Positions 8,273-16,904 of a DNA stretch of 64,000 nt are shown here, piece by piece. This stretch comes from Vampirovibrio sp041737375. GTDB taxonomy: Bacteria; Cyanobacteriota; Vampirovibrionia; Vampirovibrionales; Vampirovibrionaceae. The number at the start of each line of letters is the position of its first letter. Within the stretch, counting starts at the first letter, position 1. Under the pieces are notes generated by a model. That model did not search any database and was not told the DNA's origin. It saw only the letters and a list, made by a program, of their open reading frames with translations. Both the position numbers and the translations under genes were made by a program. Where the stretch lies: NCBI RefSeq assembly GCF_041737375.1, contig NZ_JBGSRV010000007.1, forward strand, positions 25,490 through 89,489. Direction: 5' to 3'.

Positions 8273-10543
8273 ATGGATAACGCCCCCCATTTGGCCAAAA
8301 TCCTGATGTCTCAGCCTTCTCCTCCTGCTTGTTCGTTGTGTACATCGCCGGTGGGTCGTCGGAAAATCCTGTTCTTTTATCAGGATTTTGGACAAATGGG
8401 CGGCATTGAGCGCTACTTACTAACGGTGGGGCAGGCCCTGCTGGCCCATGATGATTTTGAGCCGGTGTTTTTATGCTCGCAAAACACCCCGCTGTACCAT
8501 CAACTGAAAGCTTTGGGCTGTTCGGTGTACGGGGTGCAAAGTCCGTCTTTTTTCGCTCGCTCTTTTTTAAGAAGTCTGGATATGGGTGCGCTCAGGGCTT
8601 TAAAGCAAGTGATTGATCGGGAAAAGCCCGATATTGTCCATATGCATATTGGCTTGCTGGAAACCTGTCTGGTGAAACACTGGGGCTGTGCCGCTGTTTT
8701 TACCTTTCATGGATACGGCTCTCTCTATAGCGATCGCTGGGCCACCCATCCCCTGCAACGCTTTTTTAAAGGCTGGGTGAAACGAATTTTTCAAAAAACG
8801 GTGAACGGTCTGGATCAACTGTTGATTGTCAGTCAGGCGGAGCAAAAACGACTGCTGGCAGAACGGTTTTTAGCCCTGCCTCATAGCGGGCACGTGCTCC
8901 ACAACGGGGTTTGTCTGGATACCATTACGCAGGCCGTTGCCCACACCGATGTCCCGGCCCTGCGGGCCCGCCTGGGCTTGCGGCCGGATAGCCGGGTGAT
9001 TGCTTTTGTAAACCGGCTGGATGCCAATAAAAACCCGGCGCATTTTTTGGCGCTGGCAGAACGCTTTGCCCAGTATCCCGACTTTGCGGACTGTGAATTT
9101 ATAATAGTGGGCGATGGCCCTTTAAAGCCCACGGTGGCGGCTGTTTGTGCCGCTTTAGGGAATGCTCAGTACTTGGGCTATCGCACGGATGTGTTTGCCC
9201 TGCTTGCGTTGGTGGACGTGCTGATTTATCCAGCGCTGGCGGAAGGCTTTGGGCTGGGCTTGGTGGAGGCCATGGCCGCAGGGGTGCTTTGTTTGGCTTA
9301 TGCCAGCGAAGGAGCCGGTGAAATTTTAGAAACACCCCAAACCAACGATTGTTTGGTGCCGGTGGGTGATTTGGATGCCCTGGAAAACCGGCTGAAGGCC
9401 ATGCTGAATCTGTCAGTCGAACGTCAACAAGCCCTGAAAACCGCCTTAATAGCACGGGCCGCCGAGTTTTCCCTGCAAGACTCAATCCAGAAATTGACGG
9501 GCGTTTATCAAGCGCTGACCCCAAAAATTTCCATTTTGCTGCCGGTTTATAATGGCGCCGATTGCGTGTTGAACGCCGTGCGCTCGATCATGAACCAGAC
9601 CTACCCCCATTGGGAGCTGATTATTGTAGATGATGGTTCCACCGATGATACTTTGGCCCGGTTGTCCGCTTTTTGTGACGAGTTAGCCGATCATCGGGTG
9701 CGGGTGATCTCTCAACGCAATCAGGGGGTGGCCATGGCCCGCAACTTCGGGTTTGCTCAGGCCAACGGGGATTATATCGCTTTTATTGACGCCGATGACC
9801 TTTGGTTGCCCCGTAAGCTGGCTGAAGAAGTGGCTGTGATTCGCCGGGCCAGCACCACACCGCATCATCCGGCTTGTCTGGTTTACAGTGGGTATTTCGC
9901 GGTGAATGAGACCAACCAGTTAATCAACCTGCCCGCCATCAGCCAGCAAACCGGCAATTTGGCGGATGCGGTGTTGAAGGATGAAGGCATTTTTCTGCCT
10001 AGCACTGCCTTGGTGCATCGTTCTGTTTTTGAGGCGGTGGGTGGATTTCAACCGGCTTGCTATCATGAGGATCGGGTGTTTTTCATTCAGGCTTGCCAGC
10101 AATTTCCCGCTTATGCCACCGGCAAACGGCTGGTTCTGTATCGCCAAAGCCTGTCCGGGCGTTGTCGTTCCGTGCTGAAAAATCACGAGGAAGCCCTGAG
10201 CGCTGAATTGTCGATTGTATTTACCTTGCAAGGCACTTTGAGCGAGTCGCAGCTTTCTCTGCTGTCTTATCGCCAGCACCGCAATCTGGTGTTTCGCTTT
10301 CTGATGTATGACTACTTCCCCTCTGCGCAGCACTTATATCAGCAGATGCGCCAGCATTATCCCCCGGCGGTGATGGCGGAATTGCTGCAAGGCCGCAAAG
10401 GGCAACTGGCCCAGTTCAGTTTGAACACGGGGATCAATTTTTTGAATCTGGCCCGTTTATTATTACAGGGGTTGTTGAAGGCCACGTCCTGCGTGGTTGT
10501 TTCTCCGGCCTATAAAGCCGCTTTAGGCAAGGAAACCCGTTGA
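8273..10543 (+). CDS. GT4-GT2 fusion glycosyltransferase
   Basis: 756 residues from ATG 8273; a TTG lies directly before it. The first half is a GT-B fold, family 4 enzyme: ILFFYQDFGQMGGIERYLL at the N-terminus, DIVHMHIG, then the nucleotide-sugar site with LRPDSRVIAFVNRLDANKN, IIVGDGPLK and the EGFGLGLVEAMAAGV EX7E motif. From about residue 420 a complete GT-A, family 2 domain follows: ISILLPVYNGADCVLNAV, WELIIVDDGSTDDT, AFIDADDLWLPRK and the YHEDRVFF catalytic region. It therefore probably adds two sugars in succession during repeat-unit assembly. The visible 5' end of the leftward GT2 gene at 1-971 resembles the second half. The next gene starts inside its stop codon (TGATG), so the two are translationally coupled. 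Confidence 0.88.
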   Translation: MDNAPHLAKILMSQPSPPACSLCTSPVGRRKILFFYQDFGQMGGIERYLLTVGQALLAHDDFEPVFLCSQNTPLYHQLKALGCSVYGVQSPSFFARSFLRSLDMGALRALKQVIDREKPDIVHMHIGLLETCLVKHWGCAAVFTFHGYGSLYSDRWATHPLQRFFKGWVKRIFQKTVNGLDQLLIVSQAEQKRLLAERFLALPHSGHVLHNGVCLDTITQAVAHTDVPALRARLGLRPDSRVIAFVNRLDANKNPAHFLALAERFAQYPDFADCEFIIVGDGPLKPTVAAVCAALGNAQYLGYRTDVFALLALVDVLIYPALAEGFGLGLVEAMAAGVLCLAYASEGAGEILETPQTNDCLVPVGDLDALENRLKAMLNLSVERQQALKTALIARAAEFSLQDSIQKLTGVYQALTPKISILLPVYNGADCVLNAVRSIMNQTYPHWELIIVDDGSTDDTLARLSAFCDELADHRVRVISQRNQGVAMARNFGFAQANGDYIAFIDADDLWLPRKLAEEVAVIRRASTTPHHPACLVYSGYFAVNETNQLINLPAISQQTGNLADAVLKDEGIFLPSTALVHRSVFEAVGGFQPACYHEDRVFFIQACQQFPAYATGKRLVLYRQSLSGRCRSVLKNHEEALSAELSIVFTLQGTLSESQLSLLSYRQHRNLVFRFLMYDYFPSAQHLYQQMRQHYPPAVMAELLQGRKGQLAQFSLNTGINFLNLARLLLQGLLKATSCVVVSPAYKAALGKETR

Positions 10544-11268
10544 TGCTGATTTTTAATTTCCATCACATTGAAAAACACCTGCTTCACCCCGAGCGCAAGC
10601 ACATTAGCATGTCCCCACAGGGGCTTAGCCGTTTCATTCGCACCCTGCGCCTGCTGGGCATGCGGATTGTTTCCATGCAGGAGGTGCTTGCCGCCACCCC
10701 GGATGCGATTAACGATCATCGTAGTGTTTTACTGACCTTTGATGACGGGTACACCAATAATCTGCTGGAAGCCTTGCCAGTGCTGGAGGCCGAGCAGTGT
10801 CCGGCCACCGTGTTTGTGTTGCCCGGAAGATACGGTGGCACCAACGAGTGGGATCAGGGCCATTTGCCCGAATCGCAACGAGATCAGCTCATGTCTCTGG
10901 CCCAGATGGAACGCATGGCCGCCTCTCCTCTCATTACGCTGGGCAGTCACGGTTTGTACCACCGAGATTTTCCCACCTTGGCTGAAAGCGATATGGTGGC
11001 CGAATTGAGTGAGTCTTACCAGATGTTGCACCAGACTTTTGGGGAGAATTTTTTGCCGGTGTTCGCTTATCCCTGGGGGCATTATGGGCCACGGGAAGTG
11101 GAAGCGCTCTCTCAAAGTCCTTATCAGGCGGCCTTTACGGTGGAAACCCGGCCATGGCGTTCTACCGATAATATTTACCAGATTCCCCGTTTTTCCGCCT
11201 TTTACCGGGATGGCAACCCCTTGGTGTTGCTGGCCAAGCTGGCCCGTCACAACCTGTTGTTTGCCTAG
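10543..11268 (+). CDS. Polysaccharide deacetylase (NodB homology, CE4)
   Basis: 241 residues. The ATG at 10543 shares its A with the TGA stop of the GT fusion (TGATG); a TTG three bases earlier is less likely. The CE4 motifs are visible: LTFDDGYTNN (catalytic Asp and first metal Asp), SHGLYHRDFP (the two metal His residues, H..H), and FAYPWGHYG (motif 3). By family it removes N-acetyl groups from a polysaccharide or sugar-lipid intermediate. No signal peptide is evident, which suggests a cytoplasmic intermediate rather than peptidoglycan as substrate. Position in the polysaccharide locus supports surface-polymer modification. Confidence 0.87.
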   Translation: MLIFNFHHIEKHLLHPERKHISMSPQGLSRFIRTLRLLGMRIVSMQEVLAATPDAINDHRSVLLTFDDGYTNNLLEALPVLEAEQCPATVFVLPGRYGGTNEWDQGHLPESQRDQLMSLAQMERMAASPLITLGSHGLYHRDFPTLAESDMVAELSESYQMLHQTFGENFLPVFAYPWGHYGPREVEALSQSPYQAAFTVETRPWRSTDNIYQIPRFSAFYRDGNPLVLLAKLARHNLLFA

Positions 11269-11377
11269 GCTTTTGGTGGAATACCCGGCTTGCAGACAAC
11301 CGGCCTGCTTCGGTCTATAATCAAGCATTCTCGCAGCCTTCAGTTCTATTAAATCCCCAAAAGGAATTTGACCGCCC

Positions 11378-13339
11378 ATGAATCAGGAATTGCTTGCCAA
11401 TCAGCCCGTCTCTGGCTTTCATGCCGATGGGGTTACCCCGCTTGAAAAAATTGCCTTGCTGGATTGCGGCGCCCAATACACCAAAGTGATCGATCGCCGG
11501 GTGCGGGAATTGAACGTGGCCACCGAGATTTTTCCGGTGGATGTCAAGGCCGCTGATTTGGGATCGGGGTTTGCCGGTATTATTTTATCCGGCGGGCCAA
11601 ATAGCGTGTATGAAGCGGATGCCCCCCAGTGCGATCCGGCTATTTTTGAAATGGGGCTTCCGGTTTTGGGCATTTGCTATGGCATGCAGTTGATGAACCG
11701 GAATTTTGGGGGCAGCGTGTTGCCTTCTCCTACCAAAGAATACGGGGAAACCGAAATTACGGTACAACCGTCCTGCCTGTTGTTTGATGGTTTAGAATCC
11801 GCTCAGCATGTGCTAATGAGCCATGGCGACAGTGTGGGAGAGCCTGCTCAGGGCTTTGAAGTGGTGGGGCACTCCATTTCCACCCATCAGCATGGGGTGG
11901 TGGCGGCCATTCAAAATGCCTCAAAGCGCTTTTACGGGGTGCAATTTCACCCGGAAGTGGACCTGAGCGTTCATGGCGGCAAAATGCTGGAAAACTTTCT
12001 GTACAAGGCTTGTGGGCTTACGGGTGCTTTTGATTTGTCTCACCGGCTGGAAGATACCCTGGAAAACATTCGGGCCACGGTGGGTCCTAAAAACGTATTT
12101 GTACTGGTTAGCGGCGGGGTAGATTCCAGCGTGACCGCCGCCTTGCTGGTAAAAGCCCTGCCCGCTGAGCAGGTGTTCGCCGTGCATATCGATTCGGGCA
12201 TGATGCGGGCTCAGGAAAGCGATTTGGTTTGCGAAGCGCTAAAAGCCATTGGCCTAAGGCATCTGGAGCGCATTGACGCTGAAGCGGTGTTTCTGAACGC
12301 CACCACCGACATCGATGGCCGAACGGTGGGGCCGTTGAGCCAGACCACCGAGCCTGAGGCCAAGCGCCGCATTATTGGCGATGTGTTTTATCACCTGATT
12401 ACTGAAGCCATCCGCAAAAGCGGGTTGAATCTGGATGATACCTTTATTGCCCAAGGCACCTTGCGCCCGGATTTGATTGAAAGCGGCAACCGGGAAATCA
12501 GCAGTCAGGCCCATACCATTAAAACCCACCACAACGATGTGCCTTTGATTCAGGAGCAGCGCAAAAAAGGCCTGATTATTGAGCCGAATCGGGACTGGCA
12601 CAAGGATGAAGTGCGTAAAGTGGGCCGCATGCTGGGCTTGCCGGAAGCGCTGGTGATGCGCCATCCCTTTCCGGGGCCGGGTTTGGGGATTCGGGTACTG
12701 TGTGTGGAAAAGCCATACCTCACCGATGATTATGCCTGTGTCAACGCTGAACTTCAGGAACTGGCCGAAGCAGAGGGTTTTGAAGCGGTTTTGGTGCCGG
12801 TGCAAAGTGTGGGTGTGCAAGGCGATAGCCGCAGTTATCGCTATTTAGCGGCCATTAAAGGCAACCTGCAAAAGGCGGACTGGTCGCAAATTCGGGCGTT
12901 GGCCCAGAAGATTCCCAACCGCATTCACGCCATTAACCGGGTGGCCTTGTTATTGAATGACAAACCCATGCCCAAACAACTCAAAACGGTGACCCCCACC
13001 TGGTTGAATCCGGTCACGATTGAAAAATTAAGGGTGCTGGACGCCATCGTGACCGAACGCTTCAAAGCCGAAGGCATTCATGACGCCATTAGCCAACTGT
13101 TTACCGTGCTGTTACCCGTGGATAGCGAGGCGGGCGGCGATCGTCCGGCTCGGCATTCCGCCGTGATTCGGGCGGTGATTACCAGCGATTATATGACCGC
13201 TCGTCCGGCGGCGCTTGGTTCAGAAATTCCGATCTCATTTATCCGCAATCTGGCTGAGGAACTTTCGGTGCAACCCAATGTAGACTGGGTGTTATACGAC
13301 ATTACCAGCAAGCCCCCGGCCACGGTGGAATGGGAATAG
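11378..13339 (+). CDS. guaA: GMP synthase (glutamine-hydrolysing), long form
   Basis: 653 residues. Converts XMP to GMP with ATP and glutamine in the cytoplasm. The N-terminal class I glutamine amidotransferase domain shows the nucleophile in GICYGMQ (Cys100) and GVQFHPEVD. The ATP-pyrophosphatase domain has LVSGGVDSSV. The C-terminal dimerisation region includes RHPFPGPGLGIRVL and ends with the family signature KPPATVEWE. It is about 130 residues longer than the usual bacterial enzyme (about 510-525). The extra sequence sits inside the dimerisation domain, between VQSVGVQGDSRSYR and the final AVITSDYMTARP block, as in the human-type long form. AAAGGAATTTGACCGCCC precedes the ATG. Confidence 0.95.
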   Translation: MNQELLANQPVSGFHADGVTPLEKIALLDCGAQYTKVIDRRVRELNVATEIFPVDVKAADLGSGFAGIILSGGPNSVYEADAPQCDPAIFEMGLPVLGICYGMQLMNRNFGGSVLPSPTKEYGETEITVQPSCLLFDGLESAQHVLMSHGDSVGEPAQGFEVVGHSISTHQHGVVAAIQNASKRFYGVQFHPEVDLSVHGGKMLENFLYKACGLTGAFDLSHRLEDTLENIRATVGPKNVFVLVSGGVDSSVTAALLVKALPAEQVFAVHIDSGMMRAQESDLVCEALKAIGLRHLERIDAEAVFLNATTDIDGRTVGPLSQTTEPEAKRRIIGDVFYHLITEAIRKSGLNLDDTFIAQGTLRPDLIESGNREISSQAHTIKTHHNDVPLIQEQRKKGLIIEPNRDWHKDEVRKVGRMLGLPEALVMRHPFPGPGLGIRVLCVEKPYLTDDYACVNAELQELAEAEGFEAVLVPVQSVGVQGDSRSYRYLAAIKGNLQKADWSQIRALAQKIPNRIHAINRVALLLNDKPMPKQLKTVTPTWLNPVTIEKLRVLDAIVTERFKAEGIHDAISQLFTVLLPVDSEAGGDRPARHSAVIRAVITSDYMTARPAALGSEIPISFIRNLAEELSVQPNVDWVLYDITSKPPATVEWE

Positions 13340-13410
13340 CCTTCTTTTTTCCTCCATCCTGACTTTCTTTTTTTAGGTGGCGCTTGCCTGAACCACAGGG
13401 AGCGAACCTT

Positions 13411-14355
13411 TTGAAAGATGGATTGCGTAACCAATCAGCCAGTCTGCTGGCCGCAGGCTTAACGCTGGGCCTGATTGGGCTGGGATTATTGGTAACCCAG
13501 GCCTCTGCCCAGTATCATAAAACGCCCCGGCTTTCCCCCCGCAGCAATACAGTGGCCCCGGTGCTGTCGCCCTGGTTGCCCTCTGAATCCTCCGCTTCGC
13601 CTTCTCGCTCAACGGATTCCCGCATTCACCCCGAACCTCTTCCGGTGCTGGATTCTGGCTTTGTGCCAGTATCCTATGCCCCGGTGCCTGCTCATCAACC
13701 CGCAGCGCCCCAGCCTGCCCAAAAACGGGAACCGCAAAGCGCCCTGCCCCGGCATGCAGTATCTATGGCCTCGGTGCAGGGAGAATCCACCGGGTCTGAG
13801 TCTAAAGCCACCCACACCAGCCCTTCGGAAAAGGCGCTGGTTTACTTTCCTCAGGATTTAAAAGCGGCGCCTGCCTCTGAGTCGGCTCATGGTTGGGTAC
13901 CGGGGTTGGAAGCCGGGTTTTATCCAGTGGGTTACAGTCCTTATTTACCGGCGGGCATTGTGGCCCAAACGGATAAGCATCAGGTGGCGCTGTCCTATTA
14001 CAACCGGGGCAGTCATTATGGCCGCACCCATCAGCTGAGTCAGGCCATTGAGGCTTATCAAAAAGCCATTCAAAATAACCCGCACCTGGCGGATGCTTAT
14101 GTGGGCCTCTCTTCGGCTTTCTTGCTTCAGCATGGCTGGGAAGAAGTGTTTTTAAACGCGGGCAAGGCCCTGAGCTTAAAAGCCGGATTTATTGATCCCG
14201 CCAATATTACGCAAGCCCAGTTCAATTTAAGTATGGCCTATTGCGCTTCGGCGGATTATGGCAAGGCGTACACGTTTTATAAACAGGTGGATATCGCCCA
14301 GCACCCACAGCGAGATGGTTTACAACGCTACCTGAGCAAGAACTGCAAGCCCTGA
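13411..14355 (+). CDS. TPR-repeat protein with N-terminal membrane anchor
   Basis: 314 residues if translation starts at TTG 13411, which has AGGGAG eight bases upstream; a longer TTG start at 13384 is possible. The N-terminus has one hydrophobic helix (SLLAAGLTLGLIGLGLLV) ending in TQASA, either a signal peptide or an anchor. A proline/serine-rich spacer of about 150 residues follows. The C-terminal 120 residues hold about three TPR motifs (ALSYYNRGSHYGRTHQLSQA, AYVGLSSAFLLQHGW, FNLSMAYCASADYGKAYTFY). TPRs mediate protein-protein contacts, so a periplasmic scaffold role is likely. It follows guaA by 71 nt with no hairpin terminator between, so co-transcription is possible. Specific function unknown. 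Confidence 0.7.
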   Translation: MKDGLRNQSASLLAAGLTLGLIGLGLLVTQASAQYHKTPRLSPRSNTVAPVLSPWLPSESSASPSRSTDSRIHPEPLPVLDSGFVPVSYAPVPAHQPAAPQPAQKREPQSALPRHAVSMASVQGESTGSESKATHTSPSEKALVYFPQDLKAAPASESAHGWVPGLEAGFYPVGYSPYLPAGIVAQTDKHQVALSYYNRGSHYGRTHQLSQAIEAYQKAIQNNPHLADAYVGLSSAFLLQHGWEEVFLNAGKALSLKAGFIDPANITQAQFNLSMAYCASADYGKAYTFYKQVDIAQHPQRDGLQRYLSKNCKP

Positions 14356-14384
14356 GCGGCCTTTATTTTAGCCATAACCCTGTC

Positions 14385-15488
14385 TTAGCCCTTCTCTTTA
14401 TTTTTTTCGTACCAAAACGGAATCAGGCTTTCCAGATTGAGCTTATGCTGGGCTGGATCCCGGTGATAGCCCTGTAAATCACAATCGGGGTATAGCTGGG
14501 TAATGTCGTGAATTTCCCAATGGCGTTTGGGGTCATCCAGCCTTTGCCAACCCTTCAGGTCCCGAGTGGGCGGCTCTTTTCGCTTGCCCCGTTTGATATA
14601 GCTGAGATACGGCAAGTTATCGGAGTAAATACCCAGTTTTAAAGGCAACACGCCTAACTCTTGGCGGGGGATGGCTGATCCGATTTGGTGCAGCTTTTCG
14701 GCCTGATCAAACAGCAGGCTCAGGTAGTGGGAAAAGTGAGTCGGGTTGTTTTGGAAACCGGCGCTTTGGGCGGTTTTTTTCAGCCATTGAAGTTCCGCTT
14801 CGTTAAAGGAAAGGTGTTGCATGGGGTGGGCCATATTTTCGGGGCTGGCGGGCTGAGGGGCTGGAATGCCCTTTCCGGCGTGTAGCAGCGGACGATAGAT
14901 ACGCTCAACGTCTTGCAGGATTTCTGGCTTGCTGAAGTAATAAAGCACCGGGACTCCATCCGCCACGTCCGGATTCTGTCGGCTGATTTCCGGGTCTTTG
15001 AATGACTTCAGGCGAGGGTCGTGCAGGTAGAACACAAAGCGTACATTGTTGCGCCCCTGTTTACGCAGGCCGTTTACATCGCTGACCATACGGTTGCTGA
15101 TAAGCAGCAGTTTTTTAAGCCCCTCGGCTGGCCCGTGTTTCAGCAAGGCACTGGCAGCCGGTGAACCTTCGCTTTGCAGTGCGGTTAATAACGCTTCAGC
15201 TCGCTGAAATGAAATGGGGTTCACGATCCGGGTGACTGGCGAAATATCAGAATCACCCATGCTGGCCTGAGTGATTCCTGTGGGATGCGATAAGCGCCAG
15301 TTTTGCAAAGCGTGTTGGCGGATTGCGGGCAGCCCGTTGCCATGAATTCCGGGGGATGGCTTGGGGTGACTGCGTTGAAATTGATCCGGGTGGCCTAAGA
15401 AAGGCTTGGGTGAAGCCTTGGTTGAAGTTGGACGTTGCATACCGGGCTGCGGGCGCACCGGATTTAACATTGAAAAAATCCCCTGCAT
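14385..15488 (-). CDS. Unknown protein, paralogue of the next gene (copy A)
   Basis: 367 residues from ATG 15488, which has GGGAGGGAA nine bases upstream; a GTG at 15551 would add 21 residues. I do not recognise the family. It aligns by eye with the protein encoded at 15710-16759: LLKHGPAEGLKKLLLISNR against LLKKGYADGLKHLLNVGNQ, followed by a shared hydrophobic strand and an '(D/N)PR' turn (FVFYLHDPR against LVVFYENPR). Further on both have the FNEAELQWLKKTAQ / FAPQELAYLKETTQ helix and a C-terminal I..I..LYP(D/G)C block. The first ~100 residues are Pro/Gln-rich and probably disordered. No signal peptide or transmembrane segment. A soluble cytoplasmic or translocated protein is likely. Confidence 0.7.
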   Translation of the reverse strand: MQGIFSMLNPVRPQPGMQRPTSTKASPKPFLGHPDQFQRSHPKPSPGIHGNGLPAIRQHALQNWRLSHPTGITQASMGDSDISPVTRIVNPISFQRAEALLTALQSEGSPAASALLKHGPAEGLKKLLLISNRMVSDVNGLRKQGRNNVRFVFYLHDPRLKSFKDPEISRQNPDVADGVPVLYYFSKPEILQDVERIYRPLLHAGKGIPAPQPASPENMAHPMQHLSFNEAELQWLKKTAQSAGFQNNPTHFSHYLSLLFDQAEKLHQIGSAIPRQELGVLPLKLGIYSDNLPYLSYIKRGKRKEPPTRDLKGWQRLDDPKRHWEIHDITQLYPDCDLQGYHRDPAQHKLNLESLIPFWYEKNKEKG

Positions 15489-15709
15489 AAGCACAAGTTC
15501 CCTCCCTACTGCTGGATGAATATTGATTGGATGAATAATTTTTTCTCTCACAAAACCCGAAGCAAATCATACGCCAAAAATAACAAAAGCAAACGTTTGC
15601 TTCCCTTTACCCAGCAGCGCAAGCTTTAGGGGAACCCCCCGGTGTCTGGAGAGAAAGGATTTATGTTTGACAGTGAGTCACGGACGTTGAGCTGCGTCTG
15701 TTTTCAGTG

Positions 15710-16759
15710 TTATTCGTAAGAAGTGCCTCTGGAAAAAAGGTTTTCCAGATAGGCCTTTTGCTCTGCCAGAAACAAAGACCCGTCCGCCTTCTCTGATCCA
15801 TGGGGGGGGGCTTTGCCCAGACGACAACCGGGAAACAGATGGCTGATATCCTGAATGCTGATGGGGCCGCCTTCCGGGTGGGTGGATCGAATGCCAATTT
15901 TATAGTGGCTGGAATCGCCGTGACCGACTTCCTGCGGCATTTCCTCTTTGGCCAATTGCACGTTGTACAGCATGTTAAATAGTTGAAAAGCATAGTCGGC
16001 CAGCTGATCCTTGTGATTGAGATCAAAGCGGTGTTCCGGCTTGGCTTTGCGATGGTTTTGGGTGGTTTCTTTTAAGTAAGCCAACTCCTGTGGCGCAAAT
16101 TCCAGATATTCCAAATCACTGTTGGGTTGTTTTCCGTTGGCAATGGTGGACCAGTGGCTCATGGCGTCAAATTTTTTGAACAGGCGAAGTGGAGTAGGAA
16201 TCATGCACACTTCCTGTTTGTCGGGATCTATTTCATAGGGTAGCGCCTGGTGGTTAAAGGGGTCTCGCAGTGTTCCCTGACGAGGGTTTTCATAAAACAC
16301 TACCAGTTCTACCTTCTCACGGCCCTGATCGGTCAGTTCATTCATTTCGGCTAACATTTGGTTGCCCACGTTCAGCAGATGCTTTAAGCCGTCGGCATAC
16401 CCCTTTTTCAGGAGCGAGCCTACTTCCGGGGCCACGTCATTTTCCACTTCCTTCAGCATGGCATCCAGAGATTCAAAGGGAATGGGGTTACGGGGTTCTT
16501 TTCGGTCATGCTGGGCGCCTGCCACTACCCAAGGTCCAAAGCGCATGGCTTGAGATTTTGTTACAGACGTTTTGGGCTGAAACAGCCGCTGAAACAGGCT
16601 GGGTTTTTTGAGGGCGGGCTGAGGGGGAACGCCCTTGCGCTGAAAAGAATCGCCCGCACCACGGGTTGAACGGTTTTGAGGGGCCAGAGCCTGCCTGACA
16701 ACCACCGGCTTTGGGGGGCTGGAAACCGATGAACCTATTCCCATAACAGTAGTCATCAT
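15710..16759 (-). CDS. Unknown protein, paralogue of the preceding gene (copy B)
   Basis: 349 residues. AAGGGTTTCTAT precedes the ATG pair at 16759. Family not recognised. Same architecture as the 14385-15488 product: a basic, Ser/Pro-rich disordered head (about residues 1-80) and a conserved body with LLKKGYADGLKHLL, QGREKVELVVFYENPRQG, LEFAPQELAYLKETTQ, and the C-terminal DISHLFPGCRLG block. Divergence is high but co-linear, indicating an old tandem duplication. The two genes point the same way with about 220 bp between them, so each may have its own promoter. The small hydrophobic core motif with a strongly polar rest gives no hint of an enzymatic active site. Confidence 0.7.
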   Translation of the reverse strand: MMTTVMGIGSSVSSPPKPVVVRQALAPQNRSTRGAGDSFQRKGVPPQPALKKPSLFQRLFQPKTSVTKSQAMRFGPWVVAGAQHDRKEPRNPIPFESLDAMLKEVENDVAPEVGSLLKKGYADGLKHLLNVGNQMLAEMNELTDQGREKVELVVFYENPRQGTLRDPFNHQALPYEIDPDKQEVCMIPTPLRLFKKFDAMSHWSTIANGKQPNSDLEYLEFAPQELAYLKETTQNHRKAKPEHRFDLNHKDQLADYAFQLFNMLYNVQLAKEEMPQEVGHGDSSHYKIGIRSTHPEGGPISIQDISHLFPGCRLGKAPPHGSEKADGSLFLAEQKAYLENLFSRGTSYE

Positions 16760-16904
16760 ATAGAAACCCTTCCACTTGCGCTGTTGCAGCCTGAACCGCT
16801 TACGGCATGGCCAGCGATTGACGACAAAACTTATTGCGAATCATTTTCAATTACTTATACCGGTTCAAGAAAAAATCGCAATCTTTATCTTGGGGCAGTC
16901 CTGT

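Noticed and set aside
12254..12820. A 188-codon frame opposite guaA
   Set aside because: Antisense to the conserved synthetase domain.
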